DNA from: VBDM01 sp049802235
GTDB lineage: Bacteria > Pseudomonadota > Gammaproteobacteria > Burkholderiales > SG8-39
NCBI GenBank assembly: GCA_049802235.1
Contig: JBARMB010000064.1
Coordinates: forward strand, 1 to 64,000
Reading direction: 5' to 3'
DNA length: 64,000 bases
In this document: positions 41,794 through 50,459 of the stretch, piece by piece
Layout of the letters: each line of letters opens with the position of its first letter
Numbering within the stretch: the first letter of the stretch is position 1
Notes under the pieces: generated by a model
Databases searched by the model: none
What the model saw: the letters and a program-made list of their open reading frames with translations, nothing else
What the model was told of the DNA's origin: nothing
Made by a program: the position numbers and the translations under genes

Positions 41794-42744
41794 TCAGCCG
41801 ACCTCGCGTTTTGCCATCGCCGCGTACTCCACGCCCTTGGCAAGACGGTACACCGATTCGGTGACCGGGACCGGCACGCCGAGCTCTTTTGCCTTCCTCA
41901 CCATGTAGCCGGTCAGTGCTTCGAGCTCGGTCTCGCGCCCGGCGGCGATGTCGAGTGCCATCGAGCCGGCGTGCTGCGTGAGCGGCAGTCCGCCCGAGCG
42001 CGTTTTCCTGACGAACTGCAGCGGATCGAACTCGAGCCTGATCCCTTGAGCTTCGGCGACGCGGACGCACTCGGCCGCCATGTCGTCGATGAGGGCGCAG
42101 ACTTCGGGCACCTTGTAGCGCGCCGCGTTGACGCCGAGCAGGATCGCGCCGACCGGGTTCATCACGCAGTTGAAGATGAACTTGCCCCAGATGGCGCCGC
42201 GCGGATCGGCGACCACCTTCGTCGGCAGCCCCGCCGCCGTCATCAGGTCGCCGAGCCACCGGATCGAATCGACACTGCCGCGCGCCGGCCCCAGCCACGC
42301 GTCTCCGCCGCGGATCAGATGATGCACGCGTCCCGGCCCGTCGTAGCGCGCCGCTTCGAACGTGACGCCGTGCGCGACGTCGAGCTCGGTGATTGCGGCC
42401 AGCAACTCGTCGTTGCCCATGCCGTTCTGGAAAGTGACGAGCAGCGGCCGGCCTTCGAGTACCGGATGGATCGAGTGAAACGCGGCTTCGGTTGCCTGCG
42501 ATTTCACCAGGATGATCACGGCATCGAACCGGCGCGGCCTCATCTCCGCGGCATGCGCGAACGCCGCGAGCTTGGTCACGGATTCCGTGCGGCCGGTGAG
42601 CGCGAGCCCATGGTGTTTGATCGCCTCGACGTGCGCCTTGTTGGTGTCGAGCACGACGACGTCGGCGACCTTGGCGAGATAGGCAGCGTACAGTCCGCCG
42701 ATCGCGCCGGCGCCGACGATGAGGATCTGTCGCTTGGAACTCAC
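41794..42744 (-). CDS. panE: 2-dehydropantoate 2-reductase family protein (PanE/ApbA)
   Basis: A 316-residue NAD(P)-dependent reductase. The Rossmann motif is ILIVGAGAIGGLYAAYL at residues 7-23, the lysine/asparagine residues of the active site are in FQNGMGN near 105 and WGKFIFNCVMNPVGA near 180. The enzyme reduces ketopantoate in pantothenate synthesis, but in Burkholderiales many paralogues sit in catabolic clusters, as here beside a TPP enzyme. The true substrate is therefore open. Confidence 0.85.
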   Translation of the reverse strand: MSSKRQILIVGAGAIGGLYAAYLAKVADVVVLDTNKAHVEAIKHHGLALTGRTESVTKLAAFAHAAEMRPRRFDAVIILVKSQATEAAFHSIHPVLEGRPLLVTFQNGMGNDELLAAITELDVAHGVTFEAARYDGPGRVHHLIRGGDAWLGPARGSVDSIRWLGDLMTAAGLPTKVVADPRGAIWGKFIFNCVMNPVGAILLGVNAARYKVPEVCALIDDMAAECVRVAEAQGIRLEFDPLQFVRKTRSGGLPLTQHAGSMALDIAAGRETELEALTGYMVRKAKELGVPVPVTESVYRLAKGVEYAAMAKREVG

Positions 42745-42765
42745 GAAAACATCCGTTCAATCGGC

Positions 42766-42861
42766 CGTCGTCCCCGCGGAAGCGGGGATCCAGTGACTTT
42801 CCAGCAACGGAGCTGGATTCCCCTCCGCTTTCGCGGAGGCCAAAGGCGCCGCGGGAATGAC
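42766..42861. repeat. Degenerate dRS3-like repeat element
   Basis: TCCCCGCGGAAGCGGGGAT at the left end and GCGGGAATGAC at the right end resemble the elements at 18.6 and 46.0 kb. The middle is different (GGAGCTGGATTCCCCTCCGC). It fills the gap between panE and the TPP enzyme gene. Confidence 0.5.
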
Positions 42862-42889
42862 AGCGAGATTGGCAAGCCCTCCCCAGTTC

Positions 42890-44626
42890 TTACAGCGCCG
42901 GGATGCGCACGTGCAGCAGCGCCGACCGTCCGCCGCGCACTTCCTTCAGGCAGCGCCGGATCGCCGCGGGCGCGGACTCCGGATCGACGAGCGTCTCGCC
43001 GTAGCCGCCGGCGGCTTCGCACACCTTGGCAAACTCGACTTCGGGGGCGAGCAGCGCCTGGTACTCGCTCGTTCCCTTCGCGTCGCCCTCGGGATACATG
43101 CGCAGCGTCGCTTCCTTGACCGCGGCCCAGCCGGAATTGTCGAGCACGAGGGTGAAAATCGGCAGCTGGTATTGCTTGGCCACGGCGAACACCGAGGACG
43201 GATTGCCGAAATAAAAGCCGCCGTCGCCGACGACCTGCACCACGGTCGCCTCGGGCCGCGCGAGCTTCGCGCCGAGCGCCGTTCCCGCCGAGCAGCCGAG
43301 GCCGCCGCCGGCAAAACCGAACGCCGTTCCCGGCCGCGTGCGCATGATCTGGTTCCACGCCACCGGGCCGTTGCGTATTGCCTCGTTGACGACGATGTCG
43401 TCCTCGCCGAGCGCCTTGCTCAGCTCGACGCACAGGTAATGCGGATTGATCGCGCCCTTCGCGCCCTTGTCGGCGGCGAGCTTGGCCAGCGCCGCGCGGC
43501 GCTCCTCATTCTCGCGCGCGAGCGTTTCCATGCGCTTCGCCGCCGCGTCGCGAAACGCGGGCGTCGCCCTCGCCTTCAGCGCTTCGAACAGCTGCGCGAG
43601 GATCATGGTGCTGTCCCCTTGCAGCCGCTGGTTGGACGGGAAGCCCCAGATCGGAAAGCATTCCTTGACCGCGTCGATGTCGATCTGCGCCCAGAAGGTG
43701 TGCGGATTCTCGCGCGTGTCGCGCGGAATCCAGGGCACGTCGACGTCGACCATCAGGCCGACGTCGGCCTCGGCGACATGCTTGCCGGGCACGAGGCCCC
43801 CGTAGCAGGGCGATACCCTCGATATGTTGAGATAGAGGGGATTGGACTCGAACACGCGCATACCGGAAAAGCGCGCGAGCGCCTCGATCAGCGCCGGCGC
43901 CTTCGGATTGCGCCCGGCGTAGGTGGTGATGAGGATGGGGTGCTGCGCCGCGAGCAGCCGCTCGGTGAGGCTGGCGATCTCGGCGGCATCCACTGCGCCC
44001 GCCTTGATGGCGCCGTAGCGCTCGGCCGGGAAGGCCCGCATCGCGGCCTCGTCCCAGGTCTCGGCGAGCGTCTCGCGCGGCAGCATCAGGTACACCGGCC
44101 CCATCGGGTCGCTGTGGGCGACGGTGTGCGCGCGCCGCAGCGTTTCCTTGGTCATGACGCCCGAGGGCAGCGTCCACTCCCATTTGGCGTAGTTGCGCAC
44201 GATCCCGCCCTGGTCGAACGGCTCCTGGATGAAGTGGACGTAGTTGTCGCGCGTGCCGCGCAGCTCGCCGCGCACGGTGTAGGGCGCCTTGCCCGCCATC
44301 AGCATCGCCGGCACGCGCGCGCGGCGCAGGTTGTGCATCCCCAGCGCCGCGTTCGAGGTGCCGGCATCGACGTGCACCAGCACCGCCTGCCCGCGCCCGG
44401 TCGCCATGGCGTAGCCGCCGGCCATGTGCATCGCCGTGTTCTCGTGCGGGCACAGGATCGTCTGCGGCAGCGCGCGGCCCTGTTTGCGCCAGCGCGCCAT
44501 TTCCTCGATCAGCGGCGCATGGTCGGTGCCGAGGTTGCAGAACAGGTACTCGATGCCGATTTCGTTCAGGCCTTCGAGGAAATAGTGCGAAGTCGAGTGC
44601 AACTTCACTTGCGGTGCCTTGTCCAT
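42890..44626 (-). CDS. Thiamine-diphosphate-dependent decarboxylase/synthase
   Basis: A 578-residue TPP enzyme with all three domains. The activating glutamate lies in CPHENTAMHMAGGYAMATGR near 62, and the cofactor motif GDGGFYFGNPSS through TLVLDN lies near 465-490. The central domain (about 200-330) is present. The family covers acetolactate synthase, benzoylformate and phosphonopyruvate decarboxylases; residues for FAD binding cannot be judged. It is probably co-transcribed with panE downstream, which suggests a 2-oxo-acid pathway. AGGAA precedes the ATG. Confidence 0.88.
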   Translation of the reverse strand: MDKAPQVKLHSTSHYFLEGLNEIGIEYLFCNLGTDHAPLIEEMARWRKQGRALPQTILCPHENTAMHMAGGYAMATGRGQAVLVHVDAGTSNAALGMHNLRRARVPAMLMAGKAPYTVRGELRGTRDNYVHFIQEPFDQGGIVRNYAKWEWTLPSGVMTKETLRRAHTVAHSDPMGPVYLMLPRETLAETWDEAAMRAFPAERYGAIKAGAVDAAEIASLTERLLAAQHPILITTYAGRNPKAPALIEALARFSGMRVFESNPLYLNISRVSPCYGGLVPGKHVAEADVGLMVDVDVPWIPRDTRENPHTFWAQIDIDAVKECFPIWGFPSNQRLQGDSTMILAQLFEALKARATPAFRDAAAKRMETLARENEERRAALAKLAADKGAKGAINPHYLCVELSKALGEDDIVVNEAIRNGPVAWNQIMRTRPGTAFGFAGGGLGCSAGTALGAKLARPEATVVQVVGDGGFYFGNPSSVFAVAKQYQLPIFTLVLDNSGWAAVKEATLRMYPEGDAKGTSEYQALLAPEVEFAKVCEAAGGYGETLVDPESAPAAIRRCLKEVRGGRSALLHVRIPAL

Positions 44627-44823
44627 GCGGGATTCCTGAGTCGATTTCCTTGAACGGGCCGGAATGCCTTGCCGTCACCAACAGCAAGGCCCTCCTCCTG
44701 CGAATATCGAAATGATAAACCGGATTGCCGGCACGCGGCAGTTTTCCGCCGTCGCACCGGCGCCGGCAACGCCTCTCGATCTCGCGCGCATTAGCGATGC
44801 AACGCCGTTGTACTGGCTCTCCG

Positions 44824-45789
44824 CTACTTCAGGAAAGCGATGATCTCGGCCGAGAACTCTTTCTGGTGGCCCACCCAGAGATGCCCGCCGCTCGGATAGC
44901 CGACGAAGCGGGCGTGCGGAATATGCGCGGCGGTGTAGCGGGCGCCGTCGTAGGTCCCAAACAGATCGTCGGCCGTGCTCATCACCAGCGTCGGCACGCC
45001 GATGCGCTCCAGCTCGTAGCGCGGCAGCGAGAAAATCACCGCCGCATCGTTCACCAGTCCCTCGCGCCGCGGACTGACGGGCAGGATGTGGTCCAGCACC
45101 TGCGCGACGAACGCCTGCTCGTCCGGGGCTGCAGTCTCCACCACGGCCGGCGGCGTGGCGAGCATCGCCCGGATCGCGGTCTGCCGCGAGAGCCGGGTCG
45201 CGGCCCAGAAGAGGAAGTCCGACCTGAGAGCCGTATCGAACAGGAACGCGGTCCCGGGCGGGGTCCGTATCGGCGGCGCGCCCCCCGGCCGGGGCACGTA
45301 GGCGACCGGGACCAGCAGAACCAGCGCGCTGCAGCGCTCGGGATGCCGCAGCGCAAACTGCATCGAGGAGGGCGCGCCGGCCGAGGCGCCGACGATCGCG
45401 GCGCGCCGGATGCCGAGCGCATCGAGCAGGCAGGCGTAGGCGTCGGCCTGCGCGGCCGGCGAGGCGTCGGCCGGGAGCGGCGTGCGCAAGTAGCCGAAGC
45501 GCGACATGGCGATGACGCGGAATCCGCCGCCGGTGAGCGCCCTGGAAAAGTCCAGACCCTGGTCGAAGCCGCCGCCCGCACCATGCACCACCAGCACCGG
45601 CTTGCCCTCGCCGGCCGCTGCATACTCGATGGCGCCGCAGGGCGTCTGCACCACCTGGCTGCCGCTCGAGACGCGCGCGCGCGCCTGATCGATATCGCGC
45701 CGATAACTCGCGTAGACGAGTCCGGTCAGTACGGCCCCGACGAGGACCACGAGGATCAGCACGACTCGACCTGCATGCAGCGTTGCCAT
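44824..45789 (-). CDS. Membrane-anchored alpha/beta hydrolase
   Basis: A 321-residue alpha/beta-hydrolase with an N-terminal hydrophobic helix (residues 8-27) that serves as anchor or uncleaved signal. The nucleophile elbow is GASAGAP near 140, the oxyanion motif VVHGAGGGFDQG near 72, and the histidine lies in GGHLWVGHQ near 304. The catalytic acid is likely D in STADDLFG near 275. Substrate unknown. Not closely related to the hydrolases at 20.9 or 32.1 kb. Confidence 0.85.
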   Translation of the reverse strand: MATLHAGRVVLILVVLVGAVLTGLVYASYRRDIDQARARVSSGSQVVQTPCGAIEYAAAGEGKPVLVVHGAGGGFDQGLDFSRALTGGGFRVIAMSRFGYLRTPLPADASPAAQADAYACLLDALGIRRAAIVGASAGAPSSMQFALRHPERCSALVLLVPVAYVPRPGGAPPIRTPPGTAFLFDTALRSDFLFWAATRLSRQTAIRAMLATPPAVVETAAPDEQAFVAQVLDHILPVSPRREGLVNDAAVIFSLPRYELERIGVPTLVMSTADDLFGTYDGARYTAAHIPHARFVGYPSGGHLWVGHQKEFSAEIIAFLK

Positions 45790-46016
45790 TCGGTACCCTT
45801 GGCTGGATCGAGGCCCGGTCGACTATCCGGTCGAACACAGCGGATTGCAGAGCGCCATTGTGCGACGCGGGGCGGCAGCGTTCAAGCCGAACCCGGCACG
45901 GCGCCGCCGCGGCGTTTTTCGGGGTTCATGGTCGAGACTCGTTGTTGCCAAATGTGGCAACCAAGCGCCCGGACAGCCGCGACTGGCGTCGCTATCGACA
46001 ACGTATCGATGTTTAC

Positions 46017-46162
46017 CAAAGTGTGTGACACGGCAATCTTCGGGTCGTCATTCCCGCGAAAGCGGGAATCCAGCGTCTTTTTACTCTGAAAGACCCTGGA
46101 TTCCGGCTCGCCTCCCCCTTTTGCGGGGGCAGGGCCCGCGCGTCCGGAATGACGAGGCAATG
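46017..46162. repeat. dRS3-like palindromic repeat element, copy 2
   Basis: Shares the layout and most bases of 18556-18680, with the same flanks and an extra GC-rich insertion near 46111-46138 that forms its own hairpin (CCCCCTTTTGCGGGGG). It ends 17 bp before the start of the small gene at 46180. The bases 45790-46016 show nothing I recognise. Confidence 0.75.
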
Positions 46163-46179
46163 GGTCTATACTTTCGCCC

Positions 46180-46401
46180 ATGTCCAAGACCGCCGCTCTC
46201 AAAAAGCCACCGCCCGGCAGCTCGGCCGTTCGAGACACCCATGGCGGGAATTCGCTTTCGCTGATCGCTTCCCGCCGTGGCGGCAAAATCATTCACCGCG
46301 ACGCAAAGACCGGTTCGTTCGCGTCGCCGCGTTCCGCAGCGCGCATTCGAGACACATCGACGCGCGCCGCGGATTCCCTCAAGCGACTGGCAAAGCGCTG
46401 A
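46180..46401 (+). CDS. Possible antitoxin partner of the broken Doc toxin
   Basis: A 73-residue basic protein beginning SKTAALKKPPPGSS. The central part GGKIIHRDAKTGSFAS resembles small proteins that precede Doc toxins in several proteobacteria. It ends seven bases before the doc-like frame. If it is the Phd-like partner, its C-terminal part would neutralise Doc. The family link is from pattern memory and neighbourhood only. Confidence 0.4.
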   Translation: MSKTAALKKPPPGSSAVRDTHGGNSLSLIASRRGGKIIHRDAKTGSFASPRSAARIRDTSTRAADSLKRLAKR

Positions 46402-46407
46402 CCCGCC

Positions 46408-46793
46408 ATAAGGCGCTATCGCGTCAGGATCCAGGATGTCATCGAGGCGCACGAGCAGGCGCTCCGCTTTGGCGGCCTGCCCGGAGTCCGCGATTGGGGT
46501 TTGCTTGAGTCGGCGGTCGGACGGCCGTTCACGGTTACTACCGCCCAATCGAGAGGAAAGCCGCGGCTCCCGCGGAATCGTTGACGAGAAATCACGGATT
46601 CGCCGACGGGAACAAGCGCACCGCATTCCTGATCGTGGACTTGTTTCTCTACCACAGCGGCTATCGTCTCGAATCTCGACGGGGCGACGTTCGCCGGGAG
46701 CTTGAACGGCTCATCCTCCAAATCGTCGAGCATCATCCGGGATTCGACGAAATCGCCGGCTGGTTCAAACTCCGGATCCGAAAGCGCCGCTGA
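46408..46793 (+). pseudogene. doc: Doc (Fic/DOC family) toxin broken by a one-base frameshift
   Basis: The frame from 46408 reads RRYRVRIQDVIEAHEQALRF and GGLPGVRDWGLLESAVGRPF and then goes out of frame near 46530. In the next frame the protein resumes as GYYRPIERKAAAPAESL, NHGFADGNKRTAFLIVDLFL and ends at 46793. One missing C (TTCAC for TTCCAC, giving RPFHGYY) would restore about 128 residues, the usual Doc length. The Doc motif HGFADGNKR is intact. The expected start codon is ATA instead of ATG. Loss of a toxin by such mutations is common. Confidence 0.75.
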
Positions 46794-47508
46794 GACCCAC
46801 CCGCGGCGCCGGGCGCAGCGAATACTCCGCCGTAATCCGGAACCTGCGCTGCATCGGCTGCTCCGCCCCCGGCCCGAACCACGCCTCCCGGATCTTCAGC
46901 GCTTCCCCCGAAGCCTTGAGTTCGAGCAGCGCCCGATCGATCGCCGCCCGCATGCGCGGCTCGTCCTTTTTCATGGCGAAGCCGGCGTTGCGCGACTGGG
47001 CGAAGTCCGGCAGGAAAAGAGTGTCCTGCGGGTGAGCGTCTTGGCGCACGCTGGCCGCGAGCACCGTTGCGACGGCGGTGAAGGCATCCACGCTGCCCTC
47101 CCTGGGCGCCGCGAAGGCGAGGGCAGTGTCGCGCACGGTGACCCGGGTCACATCGGGCACGGCTTGCTTCAGATTGCCGCCGGCGGCGGACGTGCCCGCC
47201 GAGGAGGCCTTGCGGCCCGACAACCGGCGCGGTGATGCCGGAGGACTTCTTCACCATCACCGCGTGCCCGGCCCCACGCCCACGCGCCGGGCGAGCGCGC
47301 GCACGAGCTCGAGGTCATAGCCGCTGAGGGTGCCGTCCGCGGCCTTGCGAAAACTGAACGGCGGCGTGGTATCGCTCACCCCGACTACCCGCTTGCCGCG
47401 GGCCCTGATCTCGTCGAGCCGGTCGGCCAGGGCGGACAATGCAAAGATGAGGAGCAGGGATGCCGCGAGGACGGCCTGGATTCGCACAATGTTCGATCGC
47501 GTGAGCAT
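46765..47508 (-). pseudogene. Family-3 solute-binding protein, decayed copy 1
   Basis: The N-terminal part (47257-47508) begins with a signal peptide ending ALSALA and runs DEIRARGKRVVGVSDTTPPFSF to LELVRALARRVGV. An internal deletion near 47268-47280 then removes about 55 codons. The C-terminal part (46765-47223) carries GGNLKQAVPDV, DTLFLPDFAQSRNAGFAMKKD and EAWFGPGAEQPMQRRF in a shifted frame. The family binds amino acids for ABC uptake. The 46826-47267 portion is nearly identical to 49652-50094, including the same frameshift. Confidence 0.75.
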
Positions 47509-47582
47509 GATGGCGCAAAGTATAAGTTGCGGTGTCTTGCTCGCGCTGTTCCAATTTGGAACGTCACTTAGTTGGTTTATCT

Positions 47583-47762
47583 CGGTTACAAGGCTTGTAA
47601 CCGCAAATAGCACTTAGGCTTGTCCGGCTTCGTCTGGGTTACAAGCTTGTAACCACACTTCTGTTCATATTTGAGTTATGTTCACGTTACGTGTACTATG
47701 TTGAATACATGAACAAGTAGTCAACGATGTTCATGTCTAAACGTTGTTCACGTAACATGAAC
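47583..47762 (+). promoter_or_regulatory. Operator array upstream of the AbiEi-like gene
   Basis: Two perfect palindromes, CGGTTACAAG-G-CTTGTAACCG (47583-47603) and GGTTACAAGCTTGTAACC (47637-47654), have centres about 52.5 bp apart, five helical turns. Two nested inverted repeats follow: GTTCACGTTACGTG (47680-47693) with CACGTAACATGAAC (47749-47762), and ACATGAAC (47707-47714) with GTTCATGT (47729-47736). All lie in the 280-bp gap before the gene at 47793. AbiEi antitoxins are known to bind inverted repeats and repress their own promoters. Confidence 0.6.
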
Positions 47763-47792
47763 CCTAAGTTAGGGTGAACACAGGGGGTCCCA

Positions 47793-48872
47793 ATGGACCG
47801 GGCCACGCACTTACGTCAGCGGGAGCGCGGACTCCTGGACGATGCATTGGCGGCGCTAACCCGCACCACCGGGTTGGAAGCCGAAGTCGTCGCCACTGAG
47901 CCGCGGGCCGGCCAGGGCAAAAACCTGCGTCCGGACGCGGTGATCGATATCCACGGCGCTGGAAAGCACCATCGGTACCTTGTGGAGACGAAAAGAGTCG
48001 ACCGAACAGTAACGCTCGCCACGGTCAAACATCAGCTGGAGCACTATGGCAAACCCGGTGTGCTCGTCGCACCTTATCTCACGCCGGAACTTGCTAACCA
48101 TTGCCGGGACAAGCTCGATCTGCAGTTCATGGACACTGCCGGAAACGCCTACTTGCGTGCGCCCGGTCTTTACGTGTTCATCAAAGGCGAGAAGCCGCAA
48201 GGCGTCGCGGCGAACGCGATGGGCGCGCGCGGGGGCGGCACGGCCACAGCGCTCAGAGTCGTATTCGCGCTACTTTGCAAACCGGAGCTCCTCAATGCGC
48301 CCTATCGGGAAATCGTCGCAGCAGCCGGCGTCGCCCTCGGTGCGGTTGGATGGGTGTTCTTCGATCTCCAAGCGCGCGGCCTCGTCGGCGGTGGACAGCG
48401 CAAACGCAATCGGCGATTCCTCGAACCGAAACGTCTGCTCGACGAATGGGTCACGAACTACGCAATCAAGCTGCGCCCGAAACTCAATCCGCGGCGCTTC
48501 CGCGCGCCAGACGCGAACTGGTGGCGTAAGGTCCACTTGACCGAGGGCCACGCATGGTGGGGAGGTGAAGTGGCGGCGGACCACCTCACCCACTATCTAA
48601 AGCCCGCAGCCTGCACCCTCTATCTCGACCCCAAAGCCCAGGGGAAAACGTTGGCAGCGCTCGTTGTAAAGAACAAGCTGCACGCCGACCCCGAAGGCGA
48701 CGTCGAGTTCCTCGATCGTTTCTGGAACTTCACGGTGCCCGGTAACCGGCCGAACCTCGTTCCGCCAGTTCTTGTCTACGCGGATCTCCTTGCCACCCTG
48801 GATCCGCGTAACCTGGAAGTCGCAAAAATGATTCGCGAGCGTTACCTTGATCATGCTTACGATCCCAAATGA
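47793..48872 (+). CDS. AbiEi-like (type IV antitoxin family) protein
   Basis: A 359-residue protein. The N-terminal half carries YLVETKRVDRTVTLA near 65, KPGVLVAPYLTPELANHCRD near 92 and FMDTAGNAYLRAPGLYVFIKG near 113, a pattern seen in AbiEi_2-type antitoxin/regulator proteins. A winged-helix region (about 150-200) would bind DNA. No AbiEii nucleotidyltransferase toxin gene is next to it, so it may act alone or belong to another type of system. The strong operator array upstream fits autorepression. Its closest family is inferred, not searched. Confidence 0.6.
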   Translation: MDRATHLRQRERGLLDDALAALTRTTGLEAEVVATEPRAGQGKNLRPDAVIDIHGAGKHHRYLVETKRVDRTVTLATVKHQLEHYGKPGVLVAPYLTPELANHCRDKLDLQFMDTAGNAYLRAPGLYVFIKGEKPQGVAANAMGARGGGTATALRVVFALLCKPELLNAPYREIVAAAGVALGAVGWVFFDLQARGLVGGGQRKRNRRFLEPKRLLDEWVTNYAIKLRPKLNPRRFRAPDANWWRKVHLTEGHAWWGGEVAADHLTHYLKPAACTLYLDPKAQGKTLAALVVKNKLHADPEGDVEFLDRFWNFTVPGNRPNLVPPVLVYADLLATLDPRNLEVAKMIRERYLDHAYDPK

Positions 48873-48880
48873 GCGAGCGC

Positions 48881-48909
48881 TTGCCGTGATATAGCGAAAT
48901 GCTATAATC
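48881..48909 (+). promoter_or_regulatory. higBA promoter and overlapping operator
   Basis: TTGCCG (48881-48886), 16-bp spacer and TATAAT (48903-48908) form a good promoter. TATAGC (48890-48895) and GCTATA (48901-48906) make an inverted repeat that overlaps the -10 box, as expected for HigA autorepression. The higB ATG begins five bases after the -10 box, so the mRNA should be leaderless or nearly so. Confidence 0.6.
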
Positions 48910-48913
48910 CGCC

Positions 48914-49213
48914 ATGCACGTCATTTCCCGCAAGGCGCTTGCGGAGTTCTGGAAGATTTATCCGCCGGCGCAGGGCCCGATGGCGGCATGGTTCAAGGTA
49001 GTGGAAGGCGCGACGTTTCCGAATTTCGCCGCGGTGCGCGCGACCTTCAATTCGGCCGACAAGGTGGACAAGTTCACGGTGTTCAACGTCGGCGGTGGGG
49101 GCTACCGGGTGGTGACGGCGATCCATTTCAATCGGCAAAAGCTTTACATCCGGCACGTGTTGACCCACCCGGAATACGAGCGCTGGAGCGCGAAAGCGAG
49201 GAAAGACAAATGA
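48914..49213 (+). CDS. higB: HigB-type mRNA interferase toxin
   Basis: A 99-residue RelE-superfamily toxin of the HigB type. It starts HVISRKALAEFWKIYP, carries AAWFKVVEGATFPNFA and FNVGGGGYRVVTAIHF, and ends with the active-site region LYIRHVLTHPEYERW. It would cleave mRNA at the ribosome. The antitoxin gene overlaps its stop by 4 bp (ATGA), and toxin comes before antitoxin as is normal for higBA. It sits between the two decayed solute-binding protein genes. Confidence 0.9.
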   Translation: MHVISRKALAEFWKIYPPAQGPMAAWFKVVEGATFPNFAAVRATFNSADKVDKFTVFNVGGGGYRVVTAIHFNRQKLYIRHVLTHPEYERWSAKARKDK

Positions 49214-49629
49214 AGGTCAAGGAATTCGATCCCGCTCAGGCGGAGCGTGCCTGGCAGGCGTTCCGCAGCAGCATCGGCGTCGTCGCGATCCAGACGCCCA
49301 GGCAGTACGAGCAGACGGTGGCGTTCATGAACCAGCTCGTGGATCTGGTCGGGGAGAACGAGCGCCATCCGCTTATCGGTCTGCTCGACCTCGTGGGTGA
49401 ACTGGTCGCTGCCTACGAGTCGCGCATGCACCCCGTGCCCGACGCGCCGCCGCGTGAAGTGCTGCGCTTGCTGATGCAGCAGAGCGGCCTCACGCAGTCG
49501 GACCTGCGCGCCGAGCTGGGCGGCCAGCCGGTGGTGAGCGCCGTCCTGAACGGCAAGCGCGAGATCAACTCGCGGCAGGCCAAGGCGCTTGCCGCGCGCT
49601 TTCGCGTTTCGCCGGCGGCCTTTATTTGA
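49210..49629 (+). CDS. higA: HigA antitoxin
   Basis: A 139-residue antitoxin with a C-terminal XRE-type helix-turn-helix: LLMQQSGLTQSDLRAELGG and VVSAVLNGKREINSRQAKALAARF near 92-133. The N-terminal helices (1-70) would bind HigB. It probably represses the operon at the inverted repeat on the higB promoter. Nothing suggests damage, so the pair looks functional. Confidence 0.9.
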   Translation: MKVKEFDPAQAERAWQAFRSSIGVVAIQTPRQYEQTVAFMNQLVDLVGENERHPLIGLLDLVGELVAAYESRMHPVPDAPPREVLRLLMQQSGLTQSDLRAELGGQPVVSAVLNGKREINSRQAKALAARFRVSPAAFI

Positions 49630-49645
49630 TCGAGATCAGGCGGGG

Positions 49646-50290
49646 CTAAACCTCCGCCGTAATCCGGAACCTGCGCTGCATCGGCTGCTCCGCCCCCGGC
49701 CCGAACCACGCCTCCCGGATCTTCGGCGCTTCCCCAGAAGCCTCGAGTTCGAGCAGCGCCCGATCGATCGCCGCCTGCATGCGCGGCTCGTCCTTTTTCA
49801 TGGCGAAGCCGGCGTTGCGCGACTGGGCGAAGTCCGGCAGGAAAAGAGTGTCCTGCGGGTGAGCGTCCCGGCGCGCGCTGGCCGCGAGCACCGTAGCGTC
49901 GGTGGTGAAGGCATCCACGCCGCCCTCCCTGAGCGCCGCGAAGGCGAGGGCAGTGTCGCGCACAGTGACCGGATTCACATCGGGCACGGCTTGCCTGAGA
50001 TTGCCGCCGGCGGTGGACGTGCTCGCCGAGGCGGCTTTGCGGCCCGACAACTGGCGCGGTGATGCCAGAGGACTTCTTCACGATCACCGCGTGCGGGGTG
50101 ACGAAGGTGATGTGGCTGAAGTCGACCTCGCGCAGCCGCTCGGGAGTGCGCGTCATCGAGGTGGCGACGAAATCGAGCTTGCCCTGCTGCAACAAGGGAA
50201 TGCGCTCGGCGCTCGCGAGCGGCACCATCTCCAGCGCCACGCCCATGCGCCGGGCGGAGAGGCGTTCGATTTCAGCGCGAAGTCTTGAAA
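49646..50290 (-). pseudogene. Family-3 solute-binding protein, decayed copy 2
   Basis: The upstream part (about 50040-50290) reads RRMGVALEMVPLASAERI, GKLDFVATSMTRTPERL and VDFSHITFVTPHAVIVKKSSG, then a one-base shift at the GCGCCAGTTGTCGGG region puts the rest (49646-50050) in another frame: GGNLRQAVPDV, FLPDFAQSRNAGFAMKKD and EAWFGPGAEQPMQRRFRI. The signal peptide and first lobe are missing. Copy 1 has the start but lacks the middle, so neither copy is complete. Confidence 0.8.
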
Positions 50291-50418
50291 TGTCGACCGC
50301 AGATCGTCGATCCGTAGGTTCGCTGAAAAGGCGATACTGATCACAGTATTACTCAAACTCGACCGTCCCCGTGAATGATATTCTCAATATAATCAACAAA
50401 TAGATATAATTTTCATGT

Positions 50419-50453
50419 GATTTCTTGACATGTCGAGAAATCAAGTTTAATCT
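50419..50453 (+). promoter_or_regulatory. Promoter of the second defence operon with an overlapping palindrome
   Basis: TTGACA (50425-50430), a 17-bp spacer and TAATCT (50448-50453) form a strong promoter. A 24-bp palindrome at 50419-50442 has outer arms GATTTCT/AGAAATC and the core GACATGTC, with one mismatched pair, and covers the -35 box. Transcription would start at about 50459-50460, at the A of the DUF499 start codon. No ribosome site exists upstream, in agreement with a leaderless message. The operator should bind a dimeric repressor that is not obvious in the window. Confidence 0.65.
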
Positions 50454-50459
50454 TTTTAC

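Noticed and set aside
42857..44653. Plus-strand 598-residue frame opposite the TPP enzyme
   Set aside because: No motif and shadow composition; the minus-strand protein contains all TPP-binding segments.
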